Part shown: in pieces, positions 15,101 to 27,000 of the stretch | Layout of the letters: each line of letters starts with the position of its first letter | How positions within the stretch are numbered: the first letter of the stretch is position 1 | Made by a program: the position numbers and the translations under genes | DNA from: Glandiceps talaboti | Taxonomy: Eukaryota; Hemichordata; Enteropneusta; Spengelidae | Length of the DNA stretch: 64,000 bases | Assembly: GCF_964340395.1 (NCBI RefSeq) | Contig: NC_135558.1 | Span: 17,938,271 to 18,002,270 of the forward strand | Direction of reading: 5' to 3' | The notes under the pieces: generated by a model | Database searches by the model: none | Seen by the model: the letters and a program-made list of their open reading frames with translations, nothing else | Told to the model about the DNA's origin: nothing

Positions 15101-15633
15101 CATTATTTTAAATACTAAACACAAAGTAAACCTGGCCAAATAGTACACTATCGATGCAAAGACAAAAAAAATGCATCCAACCCTGAAGTGATGTGTATAA
15201 AGAGGAGATAAATATTCCTTTAATTAATATAGTCTGTTTTTAGCAAATTTTGTTCCATAGCCATTGGAGTTGGCCATCACAGAACTAAGAAGTAAAATAT
15301 TGTAATTTATATATATAACATTCTGAAATTAAAAACAGGTCATGTTGATCAATACACAGTTCCTCTTTCAATATATGCAGTTGTGGCATACGTGAGAATA
15401 TCCATAAATCCGATTACAAACGTCAGGTTTTGATTGCAAAACGGTTTATTTATAGCACAGCCCACACTGTACGGTAACAATGTGTTGTTATGTGGCACGG
15501 CACACGTAAGTTTACTGACGAACAAGTGTCATTTACCATGATCGCTGGCAAACCGTATTTTGCTACATGTAGGTCTTCTGGATCTAAGTAGATAACGACC
15601 TAATCTTGTCAGATGACCTGTGAAATTCATCAT
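188..15633 (-). CDS. DARS2: Mitochondrial aspartyl-tRNA synthetase, complete, 16 exons
   Basis: DARS2 charges mitochondrial tRNA(Asp) with aspartate in the matrix. Coding exons in transcript order: 15537-15633, 14518-14681, 12551-12652, 12012-12110, 10503-10626, 9727-9845, 8408-8512, 7430-7570, 6988-7026, 6631-6738, 5818-6039, 5397-5451, 4122-4282, 2615-2725, 964-1039, 188-363. All have GT/AG borders and compatible phases. The sum is 1899 bp, 632 residues, against about 645 in human. Exon 1 encodes an Arg-rich, acid-free start typical of a mitochondrial leader. The next exons carry the anticodon-binding OB-fold (TCGELRSSH near its start). Exon 7 carries class II motif 2 ([18 protein letters not shown], from about residue 253). 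Motif 3 (GGIAIGFDRF, Arg 578) is split by the last intron. Exon 9 is only 39 bp ([11 protein letters not shown]). The start could also be the second of two adjacent ATGs (15630). The gene is head-to-head with RABL6. Confidence 0.96.
433..633. repeat. Degenerate (TAGAA)n satellite
   Basis: Imperfect five-base repeats of TAGAA/AGAAT fill about 200 bp of the last DARS2 intron. The open frame across it on the minus strand is only repeat translation. Confidence 0.9.
1153..1323. mobile_element. hAT-like MITE, copy 1
   Basis: Terminal inverted repeats CAGTGTGCCCTCTAA and TTAGAGGGCACACTG bound a 171-bp element in DARS2 intron 14. The flanks CACATAAC and CACATTCT agree at five of eight bases, so this looks like a decayed 8-bp duplication. 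Same family as 17801-17960, 56346-56520 and 63882-64000. Confidence 0.8.
1531..1858. repeat. 30-bp minisatellite, 11 units
   Basis: Tandem units near CGCTGAACACTGTGTCATCA followed by TGTGACCTAT, the last unit 28 bp. Because 30 is divisible by three, two minus-strand frames stay open across it. It lies in DARS2 intron 14. Confidence 0.95.
3236..3640 (+). repeat. About 400-bp dispersed repeat with palindromic first half
   Basis: A second copy in the opposite orientation lies at 32045-32430. Shared blocks include GTGGCGTACT, AAGTGCAG then AGAAAAC, CATTTGCATG and GCAAATACCACTAGTATG. The first half folds on itself. A partial third copy of its right end is at about 3860-3970. Confidence 0.75.
4490..4680 (+). 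mobile_element. L2/CR1-like retrotransposon 3' end
   Basis: A short frame reads [18 protein letters not shown] then a stop, the usual C-terminus of L2/CR1-type reverse transcriptase polyproteins. It is followed by GGTGCTATATAAATTTCTTT and a TTTA-rich microsatellite. This is a 5'-truncated fragment in a DARS2 intron. Confidence 0.75.
8687..8766 (+). repeat. 80-bp repeat, copy 1
   Basis: GGAAAACTCAGT through TTGTTTTCC is nearly identical to 12368-12447, 3.7 kb away. Both copies are in DARS2 introns and in the same orientation. Confidence 0.85.
8903..9041. mobile_element. Foldback MITE with about 60-bp arms
   Basis: The left arm CACTGCATGAAAAGTGGCGT and the right arm ending TACCCTTTCATGCAGTG are complementary. 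Pairing continues inward through TTTCCGGTT/AACCGGAAA and ACACAACGGAATTGC/GCAATTCCGTTGTGT. The loop is short. It lies in DARS2 intron 6. Confidence 0.85.
9458..9707. mobile_element. 250-bp MITE with TA target duplication
   Basis: The ends are ATAGGGAACTTGCAA and TTGCAAGTTCCCTAT, flanked on both sides by TA. A TA duplication suits a Tc1/mariner-type non-autonomous element. It lies next to DARS2 exon 6. Confidence 0.7.
10776..11101 (-). repeat. About 330-bp interspersed repeat with CCTAAGG hairpin, copy 1
   Basis: Same family as 17098-17428 (same orientation), 29515-29835 and 41876-42190 (opposite orientation). A central hairpin is formed by GTGACCTAAGGG and CCCCTTAGGTCA. Other shared blocks are GAGTCAAAACGTTCAAAAT and GGCTGAATAAAGA. 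Confidence 0.8.
11580..11945. mobile_element. MITE with GTTTCGGCT ends, diverged copy interrupted by poly(C)/poly(A)
   Basis: Shares GGAGGTTTCGGCTAACTATG, GTGGTAGATTACACAAGTGG and GAATCTAATCACCCTG with the better copy at 50240-50532. A C10/A30 run at about 11731-11768 splits it. Confidence 0.65.
12368..12447 (+). repeat. 80-bp repeat, copy 2
   Basis: Nearly identical to 8687-8766. It includes GAATCATCACCTTTGACATC and AATTTAAATTATGCATCATT. It is followed by a C-rich run. Confidence 0.85.
13390..13640 (-). repeat. Dispersed repeat, copy related to 30290-30620 and 56905-57230
   Basis: Shared landmarks are GTCTAATTATCAGTATT-like sequence, TGAATATATT, and a tract with ACCCAAAAATCA. The copies are well diverged. 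A shorter diverged copy follows at about 13690-13840. Confidence 0.5.
14131..14431. mobile_element. 301-bp MITE flanked by TTAA
   Basis: Flanked on both sides by TTAA (14127-14130 and 14432-14435). The ends AGGGGACCAC and GTGTTCCCCT match at nine of ten bases, and a second inverted block is CATAAACATTGGGTTCT versus AGAACCCAAAGTTTATG. A TTAA duplication points to piggyBac or Kolobok. A half copy ends near 10136. Confidence 0.75.
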
Positions 15634-16257
15634 CGGTGAAGAAATCGCCGCTAACCGCTATCATTGGGGCGACTTCGAAACGCACATGTGCTTGTGAATA
15701 ACAGCTGGCTACAGTTTCCCTTCCGGGTCATAAGAAGTGCCATTGGCGACCTTAACCTGATTTCTTCATTTTATGATATTACTCCGCATTGGTCAATGTG
15801 GCATTTCGTATTCATCAATATTTGAATGTCTTTCACCCTTAATAAGACATTAACGAAAGATTCAATAAATTTGTAAGAAGTGAGACAGAAAATGATGAAA
15901 AATATGCCATTATTTGTTCGAAATTTTGTGCGCTATATTTTTCATATCATCTTGCCCTTGAATACTGACCATAAGTCAGGTGTTGCAGGTCACCTTCGTT
16001 GTTGCGGATTCTATTTCACCAAAACTTGCATTTCTTTTGAATATTCGTCAGTAACCTGTCAATTTACACATCCTCCAGATCGTAGGAGTATTGAGAAATA
16101 TCAAGACAACATAACAAAACTTGTGGGAACCTTGCATATCCAATTTTACATCGTGATCGTGGACATGGTGACGTTTTGCTTGGCTGTCACGTCTTCGACA
16201 GACTGTCTTTGATTTTCATGTAGGGCGGAAGTAAACAGACGGGACTCGTATTCAGCC
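15634..16257. promoter_or_regulatory. Divergent promoter between DARS2 and RABL6
   Basis: The two start codons are 624 bp apart on opposite strands, so both 5' UTRs and promoters must fit here. An ETS/GABP-like CTTCCGG lies near 15719-15725, and a GGCGGAAGT-like element lies at about 16224-16232. ATTGG boxes (NF-Y type) lie at 15742-15746 and 15788-15792. No TATA box is convincing. ETS and NF-Y sites are common in housekeeping divergent promoters, which suits a mitochondrial synthetase. The motif calls are by eye. Transcription start sites cannot be read from the sequence. Confidence 0.6.
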
Positions 16258-18006
16258 ATGTTCTCTGCGTTGAAGAAACTGGTAGGGACAGATGCCCAAA
16301 ATAAAGGCACTGTCCCTTGTGGTATGCAAGCAATGGGACAAAATTTGCAAAAGAAATTTGCCAAAGGCGTTCAATATAATAGTAAGTTTTGACGATTCAT
16401 TTTTCAATCTCAGTATCTGCATCAGTTGAAATGTGATTTACGAGTTTTTGGTTTGCAGTAATTCTGACTTCAAATCAAAGGAAGTCGTCAAGCATTTACA
16501 AATTCGCAATTCCGACAGTAGTTTGGAAGAACGAGTTATCTAGCTACAGATCTTACGTTTTATAGTCAACACATACTAAATCTTTGATTTGTGTATCTTG
16601 GGCCATAAATAAAAATGTACTACGTGTTATATTGTACATTACTCTGTCTGGCTATGGACGAATGACCAAACAAGTTGAGCTTAACGAAGCTAAGTTAAAC
16701 TATAACAAAGTAAAATAACTAAAACGTACATACAGTGATGTTTAAAATATGATATTGACCAGAATTAGTGAAGTATTTGTCAGGTCTAAAGATATTTTAG
16801 TAGTTATCACAAGTGACGTCTGTCTGCATTGGTACTGGTAGAAATACTGTTGAATACATATGTATTTCAGCATTTTAATTTCAGTATCCCCAAATATTAA
16901 TAACTCTTTAAGTTTTATGTTTTTAAAATAATTACTTGCTTGATTTAACTTTCTCTGTCATACATGTAAGTAAAAAAATTTATTTCTGTGTTTTCATTAA
17001 GTTTTCAGTAATATATAAAAATCATTAGCCCAGGACCTGTAGTCAGATGTTCCAGACTACTACTGTTTGTATGTCATAGTACAATAGCCAGGTTCAACAA
17101 AAAAATATAGAATACATACTCTGGTCTTTCTACATCACGACAACGTGTATCTGTGTCATTGGTTCTGCTTGCTGTGTTCGAAGCATGAGTCAAAACGCTC
17201 AAAATTGCCTTTATTTTCTCTGGTTTAAAAAAAAAAGATTACTGGCAATGGTATAATTACGTTTTGTATATATTACTTCCCAATATTTTTCTTCATTCAG
17301 CTGGAAAATACTCATGACCTAAAGGTTGTCACTAACCTAGCGACTCATATCATAGTGACAATTGTCCCTTAGGTCACTCATATATTCCATGGCTGAACAC
17401 GGAAAAATATTTGGGAAAAACATCTAATGATGATTGTCATTGACATTGACTATCAGAAGTTTAAAAAACCCAAAACATTTTTATTACATTATTAGTATTA
17501 GCCCTAGACAATTTTAATGAGGACTCAGAGATGGATAACATTTTCAACTTCTGATATATGCCTAAAGTACTTGTAATGCATGTATGGGTAGCACATGACA
17601 TGGAGTCAAAGTTATGGTGTCAACCAACATATCAAATGATCATTTACTTTCATGGCATGCCTAGAGGTGGTCAAATTCTAAAATCATAATCATAATCATA
17701 ATCATCATAATCAGCAGCAGCAGCATTGTTGTTGTGATCATGATCATGGTCATCATTATCTCCATCTGATCGTTGTCGTCGGCGTCGGCGTCGTCATCAT
17801 TGTCAAAATAATAAAAACTGGGATTTTCTTTGAGTCACCACATCCATGTAGTAAGAGATACATTTTGTACATGTAGGGGAACACCAAATTGTGGTGCGTC
17901 ATTAAAAATCGTGTGCATCAGTGGTGTGTCAAATTGGCTTAGAAGTTAGAGGCCACACTGATCATCATAATCATCATCATCATCATAATCACCATCATCG
18001 TTGTTG

Positions 18007-18046
<40 letters not shown>

Positions 18047-21000
18047 TGTCATTGTCATCATCACCATCATCATCACCTCCTTCATCATCATAGTCATTGA
18101 TCATCATCATCACAAGATAGATGTTCTCAGAGGGTATAATAATGTATAGCTACATGTACTGTAACTTCTAAAATCTTAAAAATTACATTAGCCAATACAA
18201 AGCTTGTACAAAATCCATACATGTACATGTATCTGGCAAGACATCACAACATTTGGTCATAACTTTGTGTTGTTCACTCAACCACTCTTATAACGTCAAA
18301 TATAATATAATGATAGAAATTCTGAATTTTGTGACCAGTTGTTTCAAAACAGCTCCATCCTGTGTAAAATTGTTCAGTGTCCTTCAGGTTTGTCTAATAA
18401 TATAAAATATTTGTCATCATTAGCTAAACTGTTGTCACATTACAGCCTGGCTGGACTATTGATGACACCTTGATGTCCTTGACCTGTCAAATCACCCCTA
18501 GATACCTTGATAAGCTGCCAAACAACTCATTACAATTTTACTTTGTTGAAACGTCAACCTGATATTTATAGCATCTTACTGAGATCATTGTGTTTTGTTT
18601 TGTCTGCAGTGAAAATCATCATCAAAGGAGATAGAAATACAGGCAAAACAACATTGTTTCACAGATTACAAGGACAGAAGTTTATAGAAGATTACATCGC
18701 AACACAAGAAATTCAAGTGGCTAGTATACAATGGAATTATAAAAGTAAGTGTTTTGATGGCAGAGATGTAAGAATGAATAAGTAAGATAATAAAACACTG
18801 TGAATTGAGATACTTTCATCTCCTTTCGTACATTTACTTGGGTACTTGGGTAGTATCCCCTCCCTTCCTCTGTTATGCAGGCTTCACATAAAAATTATTG
18901 TACATGGTATTGAAATGTATATTTTTGCCAGATTTCAGCCTTACTATGTAGTCTAATCTGAACTGGGTCTTTTAATTGCATTTTTGAAGAGATCATCTTG
19001 TCAAAAGTTTTTTTTTTTTGCCTGTACTGCAGTGCTTTGGTATTGTGTAAATTAGGCTCATTCTTTGAAAAGTATAGATTTGAATTACTGAACCTAACGA
19101 TCCCTCTATAGTGTTAGCAGACATTGCGTTTGATAAGTTATATACTGAGAGCAAAATATAGGAATACCCATGTTTTTGGTAAGGGTCGTGTGAGTGTAAA
19201 ATCTACCATTGTTCCCAAGATATCTAATTTTACCAGGGTTCCCAACAAAATTAGACTACTGTGCATGGTACCAATTGATATCAATACAATTATGAGATTA
19301 TACCACAGGGTTGGGGTGGGGTGGGGGTGGGCTTCTCCCTCCATTTGACTACATGTACATGTAGTATGTGTCACCCTTTGAAATGCATTTTCTAGCCCTT
19401 TGTGTCTAAATTGGGGTCTGTTTTTTTTTTGAGCTGAAGAATCTAAAATGTGGTCCCATTGTCCTTTGCCAAATCATACCTGTGTTATTAATTACCCCAA
19501 AATGTTGCCTCCTGAAGGTAAAACAATACAATCTTAAGTGAAAACTACATTTTATGGAGCCATCATTTCCTTAATATGGAACTACATATGTACTAATTTA
19601 AATGTATTTTGGTCTAATTGATATTCAAGAAACATGTACAAACTGTATAATGGTCTAAAATGGGGTATTACTATTAGTTTTTGGTCAAAATGGGTCTAAA
19701 TTGGGTCTGGCGTTGGCAGTATTGACCACATACCCCTACTACGTCTAGTAGAGCTGGCCACTGGTACCGCCCCCAGGTATCCCACCCCCTCTGTAACTTG
19801 GGTACTTGATCAGATATCAGATATACCCCTAGGGCCCTCAGGCTTCTCCGAGTTCTCGTCCTCGATTAATTGGGTTCCCCACAAAAATTATTATACAAGG
19901 TATTGAAATCTATAGTTTTACAAGCTTTAACCCTATGTTATTTACAAACCTTAGCAAAAACACTCATACACCTATTCCCATCTTATTGATTAATCACCAT
20001 TTGCTTTCACTCAGTGTAAAAATCCATATTCTAAAGTACATGCACAATAGGAAGTTGACCTTTGACCCCAACAAATATAAACATGGGTGTTTGGAAATCT
20101 GTGTGCTATTGTGAATTTCCAGTATACCTGCATGAATGTTCCTATTCAGGGATAGTTTATGTAGGAATGTGTCATTAATATTGGCTGTTGTCATAACCAT
20201 TCAATCTGAATAATACAGTTTATTATTTTAAAAAAAAGAATTGATACAAAATGTAAATAGTTTGTGTCAACTCTGATGTTCTGTAATTACTGAATATCTT
20301 TCAATAAACTGTTTGTTTTTAATGTGTAGGGGTATCTAGAACACGATAGAGAATTGTATCATTATTTCAGAAGTAAAAAGCAATGTGAGATCTGTAGTGT
20401 AATTAATATTGATTCAATTACATGTAATTTGTTATATTAACATACATGTACATATAGTACATAGAATGACCTAGATGTGTTTTGAAAAAAAAGTGACAGT
20501 TTTGTATTCTGGCCTGTACATGTATGTAATTGCCAGTTGAAGAGCATCACTGGCCACATGGTCGTTGTGATATCATATATATTATATATATATATATATA
20601 ATCATAAAATAATGTGTTTTGGGTTTAATTTTCATTTTGTCAAAAGTGTGCTTGGATGTTTAGAGAGAAAACTATGTTATTAACTGATTTCATTCACCTG
20701 TGTATTGTCTGGTCTCTGAGCATTTCATGCAGGGAGGCTGTTTTGTTTTGCAACAATAAACTGTTTTGTAATATTTGTTCAATATTGACTATTTTCAATA
20801 TTATATATATTATATATATATATTTACTGCTGTGATGAAGTTGTTAAATCCAGGTATAAAGGCTTAAGCAGATTTACATTGTTGTTTTTGACATGAACAG
20901 AAATCAGATCAGCTACCATATTGGTAAATATGAATAAATAGCATATGGGTGGTAGGTTGAAATAGATAAGGTATAGATTTTGATATGATACTGGTACATG

Positions 21001-24000
21001 AGGGCAACAAGTTTTACAACCCGTAACACCAAAGTACATTGTAAAGTGTTTTCCGTATGTACCACACTCGTTTATAGAATCCATATCAAGTGTAAAAGTA
21101 TACGGTTTCATTTGCTAATTGACCACATTAGAAAGGCCACATGCTCTAGGCTTGTACATGTAAATAAACCAATTGAAACAGTATAATTTTACACTTTATT
21201 TTATGCTATAAACGAGTTTAGCACATACATTGTAGAGAAAGTGCTTTACTTCAGTGTTACTCATTGTAGTGCAGCAGTTAACCCACGATTTTGGCCAAAT
21301 CGTGCACTTTGGGTTAAAAGCATGAAACTTGCCACATATATACTTTGAACTATACTGATCACTTTCAGATATGGATCCAAAAAAATCAGCGCCCTCTAGT
21401 GGCCAGAAACGGAAATTTCAGTAAACCATGCATTTCCTTCAAATATGGGCTAATAAATTCATCCAGTATGACCATATTTTCACCAAAATTGGGAATTTAT
21501 GTCAGAAACTTGTTTTATCAACATAAGCAATGAACAACAACATTGTTTTGCAACATTATTGACATATTTTACGAAAATGTGTAACATTTGCTGTGGAAAA
21601 TAGCTAATTCTATCATGTTAACCACTCACTGCTATTTCCATATATCAGAAATCAGGGACAAAAATATCTTAAATCATTGATATATACTGTTAATTGTAAC
21701 ATGCAAGTGTTCCATTACAAATACCCAGTCAGTCCTGGTGGCAGTTTCCTTCACAGTAACAGAGAGCAGTGCAGTTGAGACTAGCCTTATAGCATCTGCA
21801 AAGGCCCCTGCATGCCTTTTTACAGTTGCAGTGAATCAGCTCATAGCACATTTCGTGTGCTTGACCAAGAGTTGTCCACTTTGGTTTCCATGGTGAATCA
21901 TCTTTTTTTGTCCAACCCCAATCCATTGGACTTGGTAATTTAGGATCTCTTTGCAAGGCCTGACCCCAAACATGTCCCCCTTGGTAGGTTGCTCTTAGTA
22001 CATGCTGTTGGAGGGCTGCTTGTGTAGGGGGAATATTCTCGAGAGCTCGTGATTTTCTGGAGAACAGATGTTGCCTTGCCTCATTAACGTTATGCATTCC
22101 ACTGGTTCGATCATACCAAAGAATCACAAACCGTTCAATTAGTGACATGCAATTGTCAGGCACTTGTTCTGGAGCCTCTGCTAGAGTGAGAAATGCATCT
22201 GTGACTTCTGGAAATACCTGCCATGTATCCCAGGTTGACTTCTTGCCTTTCCCACAAAAAAACGATGTCACATCACAACCAGTCAGTGCATGGAATATGG
22301 ATAATGTTTTCGCTTTATGCGGGCCCAGAGAGTTTGCAATTTCATGAGCTGCGATGTACCTATAGTGTCTGCCAACACCAAAAGATATCCACACCTTAGC
22401 CACTGGAATTAAATGCAAATTTGATACAATAATGACAACAACATCTGTGTCAACTGTTCTGACCATAATATTCTGGTGCCCATTTTCTGCTGCATCACAT
22501 AGATGGAGAGCCAAACGTGTATCTGCCTCTTCATGAGAACATGGCTCTATGCGACCTTTGTCCAGTCTAGCAGGTGTACAGAGAACTTCATTCCCAAAAG
22601 TGCTGTACAGTTCCTTCCCATCTACTTCAGTTGAGGTCATTTGTTCTGACAGTAACCTAAAGAGCTCAGTTTTGTTATCATTGTCACGCAAGAAGCTTTG
22701 CCAGTTACTTGGTATATTTGATGATGGACTTACTCTCCTTCTTGCACCTTTACCACGTTTCTCTCTTGTAGCTGCCTTCAGGCTGTCAGCAAAATACACA
22801 TCCCATACTATATCAAGCCTATCCACATGATCTAAATTCAACAAGATGTATGGCTTGAACACTGTGTCACTGTACTCCTGGAATGTCTTTGTAGTACCTG
22901 GAGACAGCATCTGGACAATCATAGCACCATCCAAAACCATTGCAGTAACATTGGGTGCTGCGACTCGAGTTTGTGTGAGGGCTTCGAGTTCAGTCAGAAG
23001 AAGAGCTTTGTTCCCAGTTCTCATTTCATCCTGTCTTGCCAAAGAAGGAGGCCATGGCTGGTTTTCATGCTTGAAAAACTCTTCAAGGTTACCATCTCGA
23101 GACTGGCATGCAATGTACAGTCTGGAGAACAAAGCACAGTCTTCTTTTAAAGTTGTGACCTGGGCTTTTTGTTTCACTGTTGTCTTCTTTTTTGAGAACA
23201 ATGACATTTTGTTCTTTTTTATTGGTTCTTGTATAGTTTTGGTTCGATCTATGAACCTCTCTTTGACAAAGAGGTCATATTGTTCTTGTCCCCTCTTATA
23301 TACTTCTCTAACAGTCTTTACAACTTCAGGATCCATAATATCCTTGGTGTCTAATGCAAGGAGATCACCACTGTCCTCCTGAAAAGGGTTTCCCATTTCA
23401 TTGAAGACCATGACAAGTGATGAGACATCTTTGCCAAAGGACTTTTGCACGCCTAGGGATTGCTCATGATGTACCAGACTACTTTCCTTGGTACCTCTGT
23501 TCTCTTCAAACTCCTGTATCATTCTGGATACCTCAGGTCCTGAAACCATCCATCGTCTGAGAGCTGATGGGTTTTCTGTCAGTCCAACTGCACCCCCATC
23601 CCCTTTCACTAGCGCATTAGATTGTTCATGTGCCTGATCAAGTGCCATGGCAGAGAATGGGCGTTTAGATTTGCGTGCAACAAATCCTCCACTACAAAAT
23701 GCCTGATACACTGAGGGATGGCTCTCTGGTAAGGCGCATAAGTCTCTTATGTGAACAGAGAGCCACCGAGCATAATTTATGTGATCAAGGCTAAATATCC
23801 ATGGCATCAATTTGGCCAGAGATTCCAAGTACCTTGAGAAGTTCGCTTCTCGGATAGACCCAACCAACCTGAGAATGCAGAGTTCCAGTTGAAGGACAAG
23901 TGACCAAAACTGAAATTGAGGTTGTTCAATTGACATTTTATCACACCATGCTGTGAACTCCAAAGGATTTTCTGGAACCATGTTCATGTATGTGTCGTAT

Positions 24001-27000
24001 GCTTGGTGCTGCAGAATAAAGAGAGTGGCTGCTGTGAGTTGATGAGCATGTCTTGTTTTAGTAAGATGTGCAGCCTTTATCATGGAGTCAGCTGTACCAC
24101 TTGAAGTGACACCAGCAGTACAAAGTGCTGTTGTCCAACCACTACCTTCAAGCCAGTCCCCCAAAACTTTGAATGCTGCCATTTCAATGTGTAGTGCACC
24201 AAACATTATGACAAATTTGTCTTCACCATGAGTGATAGGAAAGTTCCATTGGATTGTTTTACCAATAGCAAACAGAGGCTGGTCCATTACTACCACTGGT
24301 ACCTGCTCAGGGTTTAGGTAATGTACTGCAGCCTTTACAGTGTTCATGGCATGTTGGATCATGGCAACTGAGTGTGCACATTCCTGAAACAGTGGCATAA
24401 GAGCTACAATTGTTGTAGGGTCATTCATTGGTGGCTGCATTGATGCCCAATATGCAGACCATGAGATGAAGTCATCCTTGCTAAGCTCTGTTTTATTGAT
24501 AAGCTGTCTCAGATGGTGTAACCACTCATACTCTTTTTCTAGCACCTCTGGAAAAAGAGGTGTATTGGGTTTTATTGGTCCAATTCCTTGTGGCACTAAT
24601 AGATCCTTTCTAGTTGGAGGAGCTGGTGGAACATTTATGTATGACATGGGCATTGGTGCAATTGAAGTACTTTTATATTCATTTCCAGATACATCCAGTA
24701 CTGGGACATCACGTGGTACACCCTGTGTTTCTAAAGTAGGGTGCTGCATCATGGAAATGCTAGTACCATGAAATGAGTCCTTTGCTGTAGCAGAACTTGG
24801 GTTGTGGTCTATGTTATCTACAGCTGCTGTTGTGAACAGCTGTTTTTTCAGCTTTGGAGGACATACCACCTTTTCCTCTTCATACATTTCACATACTTTG
24901 TTTCCAATGTCTGTAGAGATTGAAAGGAGGCGATCATAGGAGATACACAAACCCATGCCATGGAGAGTATCAACTAGACCACGCTTCCTTGTTTCAGCAT
25001 GGATCTTCAATGCAAGATATATTGGTACTGGTGTTTCCTTGTCTCTACTGTGACGAGTTGACATTGTAGAAGAAGGAGACTGAATGTACCTTGATTTCAC
25101 GCTATTGAACACAATCAGCTGTGATATAGCTTGAGATGCATGAGACTTTGGTTTCATTTCAACTGCCTGTTCCTTGATATTTGGTCCATCTAGAATCATA
25201 CTTATGAGAGCATTGAGAGATGCAGGCACAGCTTTTTCTTGACTGTCTTCAAGAAATTGTCCATTAAATTCCTGCTTTGTGTTGAATATATCTCGACGAA
25301 CAAGTTTGGCAGCTTTGGCCAAGGCTAGTGCCTCACTGTCATAGTCTTGATCACATACTTGTTTGAGTGCTTCCCCTACATCATGGTCGAATGCAAGTAA
25401 GATTTGCCTTCCTTGATTATAAGCTTTGAGATCGGTAATTGCTGCCAGAACTCGATTTTTAAGTCGTGTAGTGTGCACTTTGACATTTTCAACACCAAGT
25501 TCCTGTAATCTTGATGCGTACAGGTTCTTTATATCTGCCATGTAAAATACTGGTCTTGTTTCTTTGGAGTCACGAAAAGTTTCCAAGTGAGAAACCAATT
25601 CTGCAAATACTATACCGTGTAAAGCACCCTCACTTTGTCTCTCTTTAGTGTTCTTTTCTAGTAATTGTGCTCGTTTGTATAACTTTGCCAAACAGTTTAC
25701 ATGATATTGGGCATCAATAGCAACCATATCTCCACCTGCAAGCTTTGACAATAATTTTGTATCATTGAGTTCTGTTGCACATTTCCTCACTTTAAAATCG
25801 AGTTCAAATGTAGATGCCTTATGAAGACCAGCTAGACCAGCAACACTATCACAGAATATGCATATATCTGAAGCACCTTCTTTCTGTTTACATACAGAAC
25901 GAGCTTTTCTGGTTTTTACAGGGCTTGAATCTTGTGATTTTTCTGCTTTCCTTTTGCGCACTCTTTCTAAATGCATGGTACTAATTTTATTTCTACAGGT
26001 TTTGTGCCAAGCTGCTTTGTTCTCCCTAAAGGTATCTTCAATTCCTGAACCTGTGTCTAGCTTCTCCATATCTACTTCTAAGGGTAATGCATTCAGTTCA
26101 TGAAACTGAATGAGATTTTCTGCAACATACTTATATCCTGCACCAAAGTCTTTTCTTTTTGAGTTTGCAGGGCACTGTAATGGTTCACTAGTTAGAGTCT
26201 GGCAAAGAATGCACATTTGCCAATTTATTTCATGGCTAATTTGTCCAGAAGGACCTGGCTCTGATGTATCTACAAGCTTGTATGCTTTTGACATGTCTGC
26301 TACTACTACTAGCAATACAATTGATTCTATGTCTAGCTGGCTACTGCCTAACTTGATTAGGTAGCTTGACTTACTTGAAGTGAATCTTGCTTAATCTACG
26401 ACAAATAGAAGTGCAGGATCAATACTAGTAGACCAAATGTGAATGTACAAGATTTGTGTAGATGCTTTCAGACATTGACCATGATAGAATCAAACTAAGT
26501 GAAAAGAGATTGACTCTTTGAACATGCACACAATGTTACACACCCATTTCTAAGGGAAAATGTGAACAAAATCACAGAAATGCTTTGGAATATCAATATT
26601 TATGACAAAATAACACAAAATTCATTTTGTTAGTAGGTATTTTGTACTAGTTTGTTAATTATCGCAAGAAAAACTAATCTTTCCACTCATGGCCACTAGA
26701 GGGCGCTGCTTACTTGGATCCATATCTGAAAATGTTCAATATGGGTCAATGACTAACTGTGCCAAGTTTCATTCTTTTAACCAAAAGTGCACAATATTCT
26801 TGTTAGCTGCTGCACTATTGCAATATGAATGCTATAAACATGTGTAGCACATAGAGAAGTGCTTTACTTCAGTGTTAGTGGTTGTAATATGAATGTTATA
26901 AACAAGTGTACATGTAGCATATAGAGAAGTGCTTTACTTCAGTGTTACTGGTTGTAATATGAATGCTATAAACAAGTGTAGCACATAGAGAAGTGCTTTA

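Noticed and set aside
22846-23382. 178-codon plus-strand frame inside the transposon
   Set aside because: It is antisense to the 1521-residue frame and looks like a shadow frame.
26295-26390. Upstream extension of the transposon frame (start near 26315 or earlier)
   Set aside because: The frame is open to about 26390 but contains only TTG and other non-ATG codons; the first ATG is 26294.
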